Shown one piece after another: positions 8,214 through 17,542 of a stretch of DNA of 64,000 bases. The notes under the pieces were generated by a model. It saw only the letters and a list, made by a program, of their open reading frames with translations, made no database searches and was not told the DNA's origin. The DNA is from Austwickia chelonae NBRC 105200. GTDB lineage: Bacteria > Actinomycetota > Actinomycetes > Actinomycetales > Dermatophilaceae. Position 1 is the stretch's first letter, and every line of letters begins with the position of its first letter. Location of the stretch: the NCBI RefSeq assembly GCF_000298175.1, contig NZ_BAGZ01000008.1, positions 496,001-560,000 of the forward strand. The letters run 5' to 3'. A program made the position numbers and the translations under genes.

Positions 8214-8881
8214 AGACGACCTCGTTGACCGATGCCCTGCCCGAACTGATGATCGCGCTGGGTGAGACCGCCTGGATGTCGATCTGGGCCTTCCTGATCA
8301 CCCTCGTCCTCGGCATGATCGCCGGGATCGGACTGCGACTGACCGCGCCCGACGGCATGACTCCCCGCCGGGCCTTCCACCAACTCTTCGGGGCCGTCGT
8401 GAACCTCACCCGGAGCCTGCCCTTCCTGATCCTGCTGATCGTGCTGATCCCCTTCACCCGCTTCGTGGTCGGGACGGCCTACGGCCCCACCGCTGCAATC
8501 GTCCCCCTGGCCGTGGGTGCGATCCCGTTCTACGCACGAGTCGTGGAATCCGCCGTCCGGGAAGTCGCCCAAGGGAAAATCGAAGCAGCCCAGTCGATGG
8601 GCGCCAGCACCTGGCAGATCGTCCGCAAAGTACTGATCCCCGAAGCGATGCCGGGCCTCGTCGCCGGAGCGACCCTCACCCTGGTCACCCTCATCGGCTA
8701 TTCGACGATGGCCGGAGCCATCGGCGGAGGCGGCGTCGGCGACTTCGCGATCCGCTACGGCTACCAGCGGTTCAACGGCCCGGTGCTGCTCGCCTCCGTG
8801 GTCGTGCTCATCGTGATCGTGCAGGCCGTCCAGATGATCGGCGACGCGGTCGTGCGATCCATGAACCACAAACGCGGCTGA
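8210..8881 (+). CDS. metI: Methionine ABC transporter permease
   Basis: A 223-residue inner-membrane permease with about five transmembrane segments and the cytoplasmic coupling motif (EAA loop) IEAAQSMGASTWQIVRKVL, which docks on MetN. Length is typical for MetI. ATGA overlap with metN indicates translational coupling. Last gene of metQNI; no clear T-rich terminator follows in the 140 bases before the next gene. Confidence 0.93.
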   Translation: MKTTSLTDALPELMIALGETAWMSIWAFLITLVLGMIAGIGLRLTAPDGMTPRRAFHQLFGAVVNLTRSLPFLILLIVLIPFTRFVVGTAYGPTAAIVPLAVGAIPFYARVVESAVREVAQGKIEAAQSMGASTWQIVRKVLIPEAMPGLVAGATLTLVTLIGYSTMAGAIGGGGVGDFAIRYGYQRFNGPVLLASVVVLIVIVQAVQMIGDAVVRSMNHKRG

Positions 8882-8980
8882 ACCGGATCCGGCCGTCCAT
8901 CCTGGACGAGCAGGAAAGAAAAAGCATAAAGAACGCATATCGCTTGCTGGCCGGGGTCCGACTTCTTAGAGTTCGGGAAA

Positions 8981-8995
8981 GTTCTGTCACAGAAC
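8981..8995. promoter_or_regulatory. 15-base palindrome upstream of the pyroglutamyl-peptidase-like gene
   Basis: GTTCTGT-C-ACAGAAC is a perfect 7-base inverted repeat around one base, 29 bases before the ATG at 9024. Position and symmetry fit an operator for a dimeric regulator near the transcript start. Which protein binds is unknown. Confidence 0.4.
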
Positions 8996-9023
8996 AGAAT
9001 CCAACTCGACGAGGAGTTCGGTC

Positions 9024-10376
9024 ATGCCAGCGCGCGCCGCCCTGCCCATTCTGATCGCCGGAGTGGTCGGGCTCACCGGAATACACCCTTCCGCCGCCGC
9101 GCACAGCGCCGACATACGCCCGGGCCGCGCGACGTGCATCGACCAGGCCAGGACGCTCACCGCCGAGGAAAACCTCCTGGCCCGGCCCGAAGCCACCCGC
9201 TTCATCAGCGGCGGCGGCTTCGACGACCTGCTCGCCAAGTTCACCTCGGACATCTGCCGGGCACCGAACCTGGCCGACGCCACCCGGACCACCACCGCCG
9301 CATCCCAGGACCTGTGGCGTCGGGCCGTCGACCGGGCCCAAGGCCGCGCCACCACCGGAGCCCTCAGTGCAGGAGATGACCGTCCGCTCTACTGGGCCAG
9401 GCTGACGATGACCGCTCACCTGCGCAGATGGACACCACCGTATCCGCTGGGAGACACGAGCAGGGCCGGGTTGATCGCCGACGTCGACCGCATCAGTCGA
9501 GGACAGCTCGACCTGTCCTTCCCCGCCGCGCCAGGAATCAGGAAAGTCCTGATCACCGGCTTCGACCCGTTCATGCTCTCCGACGAGATACGACAGGCCA
9601 ATCCCTCCGGGGCGAGCGCACTGGCCCTCGACGGGCAGACCTTCCAGACCTCCACCGGGCCGGTGCGGGTCGAAGCGGCCCTCTTCCCCGTGCGCTGGCG
9701 TGACTTCGGCGACGGCATGGTGGAAAAAGCGCTGCTCCCGCACCTGAAAGCGGACCGCAATCAGGTCGACCTGTGGATCACCACCAGCCAAGGGCGTGAC
9801 GGACGCATCGACCTGGAACGACACAACGGGATCTGGCGCGGTGGCTTCCCCGACAACGAGGACGCCTGCTACCGCGGCCAGGCTCCCATCCCCGCCGGGC
9901 TACCGACTCTGACCCCCGCACCGCAATGGACGCGGTCCACTCTCCCGATTGCCCGGATGATCGCAGCACAGACCGGCCCCTTCCCGGTGTACGACAACAC
10001 CGAGGTCGAAGAACTCCCCGGTCACACACCGGCCGAACCTGTCACCACGACCTGCCCTGCACCGCCCAGTACCGGTACCACCAGGCCGGACGGGCCCACC
10101 CGCGGATCGAAGGCCCGCTCCGGGGGAGGGGGGAACTACCTGTCCAACGAGATCGCCTACCGGGCGACCCTGCTCCGGGACGCATTGGGAGCCGACCTGC
10201 CCGGCGGGCACCTGCACACTCCGGTCCTGGGCGGGCTGAGCGACACCGACCGGGACGAACTGAGCAATCCCACCTTCGAGGCCAATCGGAAGATGATCAA
10301 CGACCAGATCCGGGCGCTGCTCCTGGTCGCCGCCGACACGACCGCGCAACGGCCTTCCCGGAGTCCGAAGGAATGA
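9024..10376 (+). CDS. Secreted pyroglutamyl-peptidase-I-like protein with the catalytic Cys replaced by Ser
   Basis: A 450-residue protein with a signal peptide (about residues 1-31, ending near SAAAHSA). From about residue 170 it follows peptidase family C15: VLITGFDPFM, NPSG, TSQGRDGRIDLER (in place of the usual GQAxGR...LE with the catalytic Glu) and GGHLHTPV with the catalytic His. Where the family has YLCN with the catalytic Cys, this protein has YLSNE, so Ser replaces the nucleophile. The 150-residue N-terminal part has no match I know. GAGGAG lies 8 bases before the ATG. It may hydrolyse by a Ser nucleophile, act on another substrate, or bind without cleaving. Monocistronic and convergent with the amidase. 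Confidence 0.7.
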   Translation: MPARAALPILIAGVVGLTGIHPSAAAHSADIRPGRATCIDQARTLTAEENLLARPEATRFISGGGFDDLLAKFTSDICRAPNLADATRTTTAASQDLWRRAVDRAQGRATTGALSAGDDRPLYWARLTMTAHLRRWTPPYPLGDTSRAGLIADVDRISRGQLDLSFPAAPGIRKVLITGFDPFMLSDEIRQANPSGASALALDGQTFQTSTGPVRVEAALFPVRWRDFGDGMVEKALLPHLKADRNQVDLWITTSQGRDGRIDLERHNGIWRGGFPDNEDACYRGQAPIPAGLPTLTPAPQWTRSTLPIARMIAAQTGPFPVYDNTEVEELPGHTPAEPVTTTCPAPPSTGTTRPDGPTRGSKARSGGGGNYLSNEIAYRATLLRDALGADLPGGHLHTPVLGGLSDTDRDELSNPTFEANRKMINDQIRALLLVAADTTAQRPSRSPKE

Positions 10377-10429
10377 CCTGCGTTCACAACCACCCGTTGT
10401 CCACCGCGATCCGGGTCGCTTCGGCACGG

Positions 10430-11839
10430 TCACAGCAACAGACCACCGCCAGCGGAAGCCGTTCTCGGCCACGGCCGTAGCCGTTCCCACTGGCTGGCGA
10501 TCGGGAACAACCGGGTCTCGTCACCACCGGGGGCGTAGAACTGCACCCCGACCGGAAGCCCTTCGATCGTCCCTGCGGGCAGACAGACCGCCGCATGCCC
10601 GGTGACATTCGCCAAAGTGGTGAAGGCGACGAAAGGCAACGAGCGCTGCCACGACCTGGCCGCGCCGACTGCGGACAGCTGCCCGACCCGCGGCGGAAGC
10701 GCGGCCAATGTCGGGGTGAGGAGAAGGTCGTACTCGGAGAATTCGCTACGGACCCGCTTTGCGAGGCGCCCGGCTGCCTTGATCGCGGACAGACGCACCA
10801 GCGGGCGTACCCACGAACCTGACCGGGCCACCTCACGGGTGCGGGCCTCGGCCAGGTCAGGATGCTCGACCTGACGCAGACTTGCCCGCATCCCCGCGTA
10901 GTAGAGCGTGGTGAAGCTTCGGGAACTGTCCGGCCACCGTCCGTCCAGCCGAACCATGCGGTGCCCTGCCGCGGCCAGGACGTCGACGGTCTCCGCCAGC
11001 AACCGGCAGATCCGCGGATCCACCCGGACCCCAGGCCACGGGGAGCGGGTGAACCAGCCGATACGCAGCGACCCCGGCTCCCTGGCTGCCGCCTGCCCGA
11101 AGGACTCACCGGGCTCCGGCGCCGCATAACGATCGACCCGGGTCGACCCTCGGACGGCGTCATAGACCAAGGCGCTGTCGGCAACGGTGCGGGACATCAC
11201 ACCGATCGTCCCCAACGGTCCCCACAGGTCCGGAGACGGTGCGGTGCTCACCCGGCCACGGACCGGTTTCAACCCGACGAGTCCGCACGCGGAGGACGGG
11301 ATCCGGATCGACCCACCGCCGTCGCTACCGATCGCGACCGGGACCATCCCCGAAGCCACTGCCACCGCCGACCCGCCGCTGCTCCCACCGGGGGAGTGGG
11401 TCGTCCGCCAAGGATTGACGGTGGCACCCCAGTCGCCCTCGGTGAACGGGAAGAGGCCGAGCTCCGGCATCCTGGTGGTTGCCACGAGGACGGCCCCGGC
11501 CGTGCGCAGCCGACCGACCACCTCCGAGTCGACTTCGGACGGAGACGAACCGGTGCGGCCACCGTGAGTGGTCACCACTCCGGCGATCCGGTTCTCGGCC
11601 TTGACCGCGACCGGGACCCCGGCCAGGGCGCCTCGCACAGCGACCGGCCGGGCGTCCACGGCGTCGGCCTCGGCGCGGGCACGACCGGTGAATACCTGCT
11701 CGACGGCGTGGAGAGCCGGGTCGCGTGCCATGATCCGGGACAAGGACGCATCGGTGACCGCCCGGGCCGTGCACCGGCCCGAATGCACCGCGCGGGCGAT
11801 GGACACGGCCTCCTGCGGGCAGTCCTGCGCGTCGGGCAT
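10430..11839 (-). CDS. Amidase (amidase signature family)
   Basis: A 469-residue protein when started at the ATG at 11839, which has GGAGGAGGA about 9 bases upstream; a longer reading from 11989 lacks this and would overlap the neighbouring promoter. The Ser-cisSer-Lys triad is complete: Lys in VAVKAENR, the Gly/Ser stretch PGGSSGGSAVAVASG, and the nucleophile region GSDGGGSIRIPSS. It hydrolyses an amide bond; the substrate is unknown. It is not obviously GatA, since no gatB or gatC is adjacent and the C-terminal half is divergent. Divergent from the aspartate aminotransferase gene, with 148 bases between the two starts. Confidence 0.85.
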   Translation of the reverse strand: MPDAQDCPQEAVSIARAVHSGRCTARAVTDASLSRIMARDPALHAVEQVFTGRARAEADAVDARPVAVRGALAGVPVAVKAENRIAGVVTTHGGRTGSSPSEVDSEVVGRLRTAGAVLVATTRMPELGLFPFTEGDWGATVNPWRTTHSPGGSSGGSAVAVASGMVPVAIGSDGGGSIRIPSSACGLVGLKPVRGRVSTAPSPDLWGPLGTIGVMSRTVADSALVYDAVRGSTRVDRYAAPEPGESFGQAAAREPGSLRIGWFTRSPWPGVRVDPRICRLLAETVDVLAAAGHRMVRLDGRWPDSSRSFTTLYYAGMRASLRQVEHPDLAEARTREVARSGSWVRPLVRLSAIKAAGRLAKRVRSEFSEYDLLLTPTLAALPPRVGQLSAVGAARSWQRSLPFVAFTTLANVTGHAAVCLPAGTIEGLPVGVQFYAPGGDETRLFPIASQWERLRPWPRTASAGGGLLL

Positions 11840-11987
11840 CTCGGTGGTCCTCCTCCGGTCCGGGTAGGGCACAGTCTCGCACCGGCCGTCGCCGCGGCAC
11901 CTGGACGGGGACGGCAGCTGGGGGTACGCCTCGCGGGTGACTACCGTTGGCACCGGTAAGTGCATTCGAACCCTTGGGAGGAAGACC

Positions 11988-13253
11988 ATGTCACAGGTTG
12001 ACGTAGCAGCTCTGGCTGCGGTCGCGCCGGACGCGCGCCGTCGCTACGAGGAATATGCGACGGCCGGGCTCAAACTCGACATCACCAGGGGCAAGCCCTG
12101 CACAGACCAGCTCGATCTCTCCGAGGCGCTGCTCTCCCTGCCAGGTGCGGGGGACTACTCCACCTCGGTCGAGGGCGACCTGCGCAACTACGGAGGCGTC
12201 CCGCGAGGCCTGGCCGAGCTGCGCGAGATCTTCGGCCCGCTGCTCGACATCCCCGCCGATCAGATGGTCGTGCGGGACAATGCCTCCTTGGCGCTGATGT
12301 ACCAGTGCATCTCCTCCTCCTTCTTCCACGCCCTGCCTGGTGGGAACGAACCGTGGCGCTCCGGCGAGATGACCTTCCTCGCACCGTCGCCGGGCTACGA
12401 CCGCCATTTCGCGGTCTGCGACGAACTCGGAGTGAAGCTGCACACCGTCGAGATGACCGATCACGGCCCGGACATGGACGAAGTCGAACGGCTCGTCGCC
12501 TCGGACCCCACGATCAAGGGCATCTGGTGCGTCCCGAAGTACAGCAACCCGACCGGCGTCACCTATTCGGAGGAGACGGTGCGTCGGCTGGCCTCGATGC
12601 CGACCGCGGCCGACGACTTCCGGATCTACTGGGACAACGCCTACGCGATCCACCACCTCGGCGACGAGCACGACACGCTGATGTCGATCCTCCGAGCCTG
12701 TGCAGACGCCGGGAACCCTGACCGGGTATTCGTTTTCGGCTCGACGTCGAAGGTGACTTTCGCCGGCTCCGGCATTTCGTTCTTCGGAGCTTCTCCGTCG
12801 AATGTCGAATGGTTCCTCGCCCGCGACGAAATGCGCGCGATCGGCCCGGACAAGATCAATCAGCTCCGGCACCTGCGTTTCTTCCGGGACGCCGACGGTG
12901 TCGTCGCTCACATGAAGAAACACCAGGAGATCCTGGCGCCGAAATTCGCGATCGTGGACGCGGCGCTCACCGAGGACCTGTCCGCATTGGGTGTGGCCAC
13001 CTGGACCGAACCCCGCGGCGGGTACTTCGTCAGCCTCGACGTCCTGCCGGGGACCGCGGCCAGGGTCGTCGAACTGGCCAAGGCTGCAGGAGTGGCACTC
13101 ACCCCTGCCGGGTCCACCTTCCCCGGCGGGGTCGACCCCCAGGACACCAATATCCGGATCGCGCCGAGCTTCCCGACCGTCGAGGACCTCACCGCGGCGA
13201 TGAAGGTGCTGACGACCTGCGTGATCGTCGCCGCCGCCGACAAACTGTTGTGA
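11988..13253 (+). CDS. PLP-dependent aspartate aminotransferase (Rv3722c-like, fold type I)
   Basis: A 421-residue aminotransferase. Start at 11988 is supported by GGGAGGAAG just upstream. Markers: LDITRGKPCTDQLDLSE near the N-terminus, LAPSPGYDRHF, PKYSNPTGVTYS, YWDNAYAIH, and the PLP-binding Lys in STSKVTFAGSGISFF, followed by GPDKINQLRHLRFF. These match the actinobacterial group of M. tuberculosis Rv3722c, the main aspartate aminotransferase of that organism, making glutamate and oxaloacetate interconvert with aspartate and 2-oxoglutarate. Fits with PEP carboxylase and the lysine genes in this window. A strong terminator follows. Confidence 0.85.
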   Translation: MSQVDVAALAAVAPDARRRYEEYATAGLKLDITRGKPCTDQLDLSEALLSLPGAGDYSTSVEGDLRNYGGVPRGLAELREIFGPLLDIPADQMVVRDNASLALMYQCISSSFFHALPGGNEPWRSGEMTFLAPSPGYDRHFAVCDELGVKLHTVEMTDHGPDMDEVERLVASDPTIKGIWCVPKYSNPTGVTYSEETVRRLASMPTAADDFRIYWDNAYAIHHLGDEHDTLMSILRACADAGNPDRVFVFGSTSKVTFAGSGISFFGASPSNVEWFLARDEMRAIGPDKINQLRHLRFFRDADGVVAHMKKHQEILAPKFAIVDAALTEDLSALGVATWTEPRGGYFVSLDVLPGTAARVVELAKAAGVALTPAGSTFPGGVDPQDTNIRIAPSFPTVEDLTAAMKVLTTCVIVAAADKLL

Positions 13254-13263
13254 CGACACGCTG

Positions 13264-13328
13264 AAGAGCCCGGCCTGTCGGGTCGGTGCCCAGGAATTCT
13301 CGGTCCGACCCGACAGTGGGCTCTTTTT
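13264..13328 (+). terminator. Rho-independent terminator after the aspartate aminotransferase
   Basis: Outer stem AAGAGCCC (13264-13271) pairs with GGGCTCTT (13318-13325), inner stem TGTCGGGTCGG (13276-13286) pairs with CCGACCCGACA (13305-13315), and a run of T follows. One of the few T-tailed terminators here. Confidence 0.9.
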
Positions 13329-13429
13329 CTGTGCCATTCCTCTGCATGAGATCGCCGTGTGACTTTCAATGACGGCTCGGTGGGATCAGGCCGGGTATCG
13401 TGCAGAAATTCACATGATGCAGAGGGGGC

Positions 13430-15952
13430 ATGATGTTCCAGGCGACAACGGCGTCGGCCATTTCTTTCGGGGCGGAAAGCTCGATGATCATCGGTGCCGT
13501 GGCAGTAACGGCTCTGGCGTCGTTGATGGTGGGCGCGGTCTTTCGAGAACAGGTCCTGCGCTGCGACACCGGCACGGAACGCATGGGGGAGATCGCCCGC
13601 GCCGTCCAGGAGGGGGCTTCTGCCTATCTGAACCGTCAGATGCGGACCTTGGCAGGTTTCGTCGTCCTGGTCTTCGGTCTGCTGCTCCTGCTTCCCGCCG
13701 ACGACTGGTCGATCCGGGCCGGGCGCAGCATCTTCTTCATCGTCGGTGCGGGTTTCTCCGCCGCCATCGGATATCTGGGCATGACCTTGGCGGTCCAGGC
13801 CAACGTCCGGGTCGCAGCGGCGGCTCGCGACGGTGAGCAGGCTCCGGGTTTCCGGATCGCGGTGCGCACCGGCGGTGCCGTCGGAATGGCCACGGTGGGT
13901 CTGGGGCTGTTCGGCGCGGCACTGGTGGTGCTGCTCTACCGGACGCAGGCCCCTGCAGTTCTGGAGGGATTCGGCTTCGGCGCGGCCCTGCTCGCGATGT
14001 TCATGCGCGTCGGGGGAGGGATCTTCACCAAAGCCGCCGACGTCGGGGCCGACCTGGTCGGCAAGGTCGAGCAGGGTATCCCGGAGGACGATCCCCGCAA
14101 TGCGGCGACCATCGCCGACAACGTGGGCGACAACGTGGGTGACTGTGCAGGCATGGCCGCCGATCTCTTCGAGAGCTACGCGGTGACCCTGGTGGCTGCG
14201 CTGATCCTCGGGCGGGCCGCCTTCGGTGAGCAGGGGCTCGTCTTTCCGCTGATGGTTCCGGCGATCGGGGCGTTGACCGCGGTCCTGGGGGTAGTGGCGA
14301 CCCGTTCCCGCCCGGGGGAGAACGGGCTGACCGCCATCAATCGTGGATTCCTGGTCGCGGCCTCGGTGTCTGCGGTGACCTGCGGGACGGCTGCCTACGT
14401 CTACCTGCCGGGAAGCTTCGGCGAGTTGTCCGGGGTCTCCGCCGAGATCGCCGGGCTGGGACGGGACCCCCGGCTGTTGTCCTTCCTGGCAGTGCTGCTG
14501 GGGATCGTCCTGGCCGCGGTGATCCTGGCGATCACCGGTCATTTCACGGGGACGCAGAGCGAGCCGACCCGGAATGTCGCCCGTACCTCGGTGACCGGTC
14601 CGGCGACGGTGGTGCTCGCCGGGATCGGCGTGGGCCTGGAGTCCGCGGTGTATACCGCGGCCATCATCGGGATCGCCGTCTACGCGGCCTATCTGCTCGG
14701 CGGCGGATCGATCGTGGTCTCCCTCTTCCTGATCGCCTTGGCCGGGTGTGGGCTGCTGACCACGGTCGGTGTGATCGTGGCGATGGACACCTTCGGTCCG
14801 GTCAGCGACAACGCCCAGGGCATCGCGGAGATGTCCGGGGATGTCGACGAGGCCGGTGCCCAGGTCCTGACCGATCTCGATGCGGTGGGGAATACGACGA
14901 AGGCCATCACCAAGGGCATCGCCATCGCCACGGCGGTCCTGGCTGCGACCGCGCTCTTCGGTTCCTACAACGATGCGGTGATCACGGCATTGCGGACCGC
15001 CGGGGTCGAGACGGCCGGGACGGTGGCGGCCTATTCGGTGGTGGAACCGCCGACCCTGGTCGGTCTGATGGCCGGCGCCGCAGTGGTCTTCCTGTTCTCC
15101 GGTCTGGCGATCGACGCTGTGACCCGGGCGGCCGGGGCGATCGTCCTGGAGGTGCGTCGTCAGTTCCGGGAGCATCCGGGGATCATGGCGGGCACGGAGA
15201 AACCGGAATACGGGCGCGTCGTAGACATCTGCACCCGGGATTCATTGCGGGAGCTAGCTACTCCTGGGATGCTGGCGGCTCTGTCACCGGTGGTGATCGG
15301 TTTCTCCCTGGGCTTCGGGGCCTTGGCCGGTTTCCTGGCCGGGGCGATCGGCGCAGGAGTGCTGATGGCGGTCTTCCTGGCGAATGCGGGCGGGGCATGG
15401 GACAACGCCAAGAAGATCGTGGAGGACGGAGCACACGGCGGCAAAGGGTCGGACGCCCACGCGGCCACGGTGATCGGGGACACCGTGGGCGACCCCTTCA
15501 AGGACACCGCAGGCCCGGCGATCAACCCGCTGCTCAAGGTGATGAACCTGGTGGCGGTCCTCATCGCACCTGCCGTGGTGCAGCTGTCCACCGACCCGGA
15601 CATCCACCCCTGGTGGCGTTTCGGGATCGCAGCAGCAGCGGCCTTCGTGGTGGTGCTGGCCGTCGACCGCTCGCGCTTCCGAGCGACCCACAACCTGCCG
15701 CAGGTGGAGAGCGCCGTCGACGAGATCGGACCCAATGTCCCCCCGATGCATCCGGTGCACGACCGTCCGATGCTGCAACCTCGGGTGCCTCATCTCCCGC
15801 ACGGCAGACACGGACACGGTCAGCGGGGCGTCAGCACGGTCCCGGCAGGGGTGTCGTCGAAGTCACACACCGTGATCGACGGCCCGTCCGGGCCCACCGA
15901 CTTCCCGGCACCGCCGCACGAACGACCGGCAGGCCCCACCGGGCCGGAATGA
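13430..15952 (+). CDS. hppA: Proton-pumping membrane pyrophosphatase, K+-insensitive type
   Basis: An 840-residue integral membrane protein with about 16 transmembrane segments. It couples hydrolysis of pyrophosphate to proton export. Catalytic blocks are present: DVGADLVGKVEQGIPEDDPR, NVGDNVGDCAGMAADLFESY and, near the C-terminus, GDTVGDPFKDTAGPAINPL. In GNTTKAITKGIA the Lys after GNTT is the residue that makes the K+-independent class (K+-dependent enzymes have Ala there). A tail of about 85 residues after the last core motif is rich in Pro, His and Gly and is extra compared with plant or Streptomyces cores. Two ATGs, at 13430 and 13433, can serve as start. Followed by a hairpin. Confidence 0.95.
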   Translation: MMFQATTASAISFGAESSMIIGAVAVTALASLMVGAVFREQVLRCDTGTERMGEIARAVQEGASAYLNRQMRTLAGFVVLVFGLLLLLPADDWSIRAGRSIFFIVGAGFSAAIGYLGMTLAVQANVRVAAAARDGEQAPGFRIAVRTGGAVGMATVGLGLFGAALVVLLYRTQAPAVLEGFGFGAALLAMFMRVGGGIFTKAADVGADLVGKVEQGIPEDDPRNAATIADNVGDNVGDCAGMAADLFESYAVTLVAALILGRAAFGEQGLVFPLMVPAIGALTAVLGVVATRSRPGENGLTAINRGFLVAASVSAVTCGTAAYVYLPGSFGELSGVSAEIAGLGRDPRLLSFLAVLLGIVLAAVILAITGHFTGTQSEPTRNVARTSVTGPATVVLAGIGVGLESAVYTAAIIGIAVYAAYLLGGGSIVVSLFLIALAGCGLLTTVGVIVAMDTFGPVSDNAQGIAEMSGDVDEAGAQVLTDLDAVGNTTKAITKGIAIATAVLAATALFGSYNDAVITALRTAGVETAGTVAAYSVVEPPTLVGLMAGAAVVFLFSGLAIDAVTRAAGAIVLEVRRQFREHPGIMAGTEKPEYGRVVDICTRDSLRELATPGMLAALSPVVIGFSLGFGALAGFLAGAIGAGVLMAVFLANAGGAWDNAKKIVEDGAHGGKGSDAHAATVIGDTVGDPFKDTAGPAINPLLKVMNLVAVLIAPAVVQLSTDPDIHPWWRFGIAAAAAFVVVLAVDRSRFRATHNLPQVESAVDEIGPNVPPMHPVHDRPMLQPRVPHLPHGRHGHGQRGVSTVPAGVSSKSHTVIDGPSGPTDFPAPPHERPAGPTGPE

Positions 15953-15959
15953 CAGGACA

Positions 15960-15995
15960 GGGAGGGGTTGACTCGCTCGGCGAGCTGCCCCTCCC
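15960..15995 (+). terminator. Hairpin after hppA
   Basis: GGGAGGGG (15960-15967) pairs perfectly with CCCCTCCC (15988-15995), with a small inner CTCG/CGAG stem. No T-run follows, which is common in high-GC actinobacteria. Confidence 0.6.
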
Positions 15996-16088
15996 CGGGC
16001 CTGCCCGGACCGGGCGAATGCCTCATGAACGGACGTTGGGACGAGGGTACGGGCGGATCGGGCACGATCCCGCTACCGTGGTGAGATC

Positions 16089-16982
16089 ATGAGCGAACAG
16101 ACCCGGCGCACGCTCCTCTTCGTGCACGCCCACCCCGACGACGAGACTCTCGCCACCGGCGTCACCCTGGCCCAACGTGTGATCGACGGCGACGACGTCC
16201 ATGTCCTCACCTGCACCCTGGGTGACGAGGGCGAGGTGATCCCCCCCGACCTGGCACATCTTGCCGCCGACAAGGAGGGAGGACTCGAAGCCCGTCGGAG
16301 GGTCGAGCTACGGGCCGCAATGGACAAACTGGGGGTCATCGAACACGTCCTGGGCGAGTCGGTGCTGGGGCCGGGCCGGGCCAAGTACCGGGATTCGGGG
16401 ATGGCCGGAAGCGCGTCGATGGAACACCCTCGGGCCTTGTGCCGGGCCCCCCTGCCCGAGGTGTCCGCGGCCGTCGCCGATCATCTACGGGCCCTGCGGC
16501 CCCAGGTGGTGGTGACCTATGACCCGCACGGAGGATATTCCCACCCCGACCACGTCCGGGTCTACGAGGCGACCTGCGCCGCCGTGACCACCCTGCCACC
16601 GAAGGAACGCCCGGCCTTGTGGGCGGTCGTGGTCCGGCGCAGCCAGGCCAGCGCGGACCGCGCATGGGTGGCGAAGCACACCCCGACGGACGCCGGCCTG
16701 GTCGTCCCCGGGGCTCGGGAAGCATTTCCGCCCGGAGTGGTGGACGATGGACTGGTGGCCTGGGACGTACGCGGCAGCACCGAGGCGCTGCGCCGACGCA
16801 ACGAGGCCCTGCGCTGCCACGAGACACAGATCCGCGTCGGCCAGGGCTGGTACGCCCTGTCGAATGACATCGCTGCCCGGTTGAGCGATATCGAGTCGTT
16901 CACCCCGCTGGACGCCGCCACCGGCGCCTTCCTGGCCAGGGCCGGGCTGGACGAGGACGTCGACCCGCGGACGGCGCCATGA
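16089..16982 (+). CDS. mshB: N-acetyl-glucosaminyl-inositol deacetylase (mycothiol biosynthesis)
   Basis: A 297-residue LmbE/PIG-L family zinc hydrolase. AHPDD at residues 14-18 and the second ligand motif GGYSHPDHVRV give the zinc site. The blocks LTCTLGDEGEVI, KYRDSGMAGS and VVTYDPHGGYSHPDH match MshB more closely than its relative Mca. MshB removes the acetyl group from N-acetyl-glucosaminyl-inositol, the second specific step to mycothiol. The stop overlaps the flavin reductase start by 4 bases. Confidence 0.88.
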   Translation: MSEQTRRTLLFVHAHPDDETLATGVTLAQRVIDGDDVHVLTCTLGDEGEVIPPDLAHLAADKEGGLEARRRVELRAAMDKLGVIEHVLGESVLGPGRAKYRDSGMAGSASMEHPRALCRAPLPEVSAAVADHLRALRPQVVVTYDPHGGYSHPDHVRVYEATCAAVTTLPPKERPALWAVVVRRSQASADRAWVAKHTPTDAGLVVPGAREAFPPGVVDDGLVAWDVRGSTEALRRRNEALRCHETQIRVGQGWYALSNDIAARLSDIESFTPLDAATGAFLARAGLDEDVDPRTAP

Positions 16983-17542
16983 ACGCCGGTGTCGAGCTGA
17001 TGGCCGGTCCAGGGAGAGGCGCACAGCCCCCGATCGAGGGCACGACGGGCCCTGCCGGGATCGACCCCGGGCTCTTCCGTCGCGTCTTCGGACGTTTCGC
17101 CACCGGCGTCACCGTGATCACCACCCGGTGCGAGGGCCACGAACACGCGATGACGGCGAACTCGGTGACCTCGGTCTCCTTGGAACCTCTGCAGATCTTG
17201 GTGTGCATCCATCAGGACGCTCGTTTCCACGACGCACTCCTCGACTCCGGGGCGTGGGGGGTCAGCGTCCTTTCCGAACGTTCGCGCGCGGTGGCCGACT
17301 GGCTGGCCACCCCCGGACGCCCGTTGACGGGACAGCTCGACCGGGTAGCCCACCATCCAGGAGAGATCACCGGGGTGCCTTTGCTGACGCAGGCACTGGC
17401 CCGGCTGGAATGCCGCACCACCGCCGCTCACCCGGCGGGCGACCACACCATCGTGGTCGGTGAAGTGGTCGGCCTGTCGGCTCCGGACGACCCGGACGGA
17501 CCGCTCGTCTTCTACCGTGGGGAATACCGGAGCCTCGGATGA
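16979..17542 (+). CDS. Flavin reductase-like FMN-binding protein
   Basis: A 187-residue protein of the flavin reductase domain family: FRRVFGRFATGVTVITT, MTANSVTSVSLEPLQILVC, GAWGVSVLSE, and DHTIVVGEVVGL near the C-terminus. Such proteins bind FMN and reduce free flavin with NAD(P)H, often feeding a two-component monooxygenase, but no monooxygenase lies nearby. Coupled by 4-base overlaps to mshB upstream and the VanW gene downstream. Physiological role not evident. Confidence 0.8.
   Translation: MNAGVELMAGPGRGAQPPIEGTTGPAGIDPGLFRRVFGRFATGVTVITTRCEGHEHAMTANSVTSVSLEPLQILVCIHQDARFHDALLDSGAWGVSVLSERSRAVADWLATPGRPLTGQLDRVAHHPGEITGVPLLTQALARLECRTTAAHPAGDHTIVVGEVVGLSAPDDPDGPLVFYRGEYRSLG

Noticed and set aside
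12908-15175. 755-codon minus-strand open frame opposite hppA
   Set aside because: The plus strand codes for an unmistakable pyrophosphatase; the opposite frame has only low-complexity basic residues.
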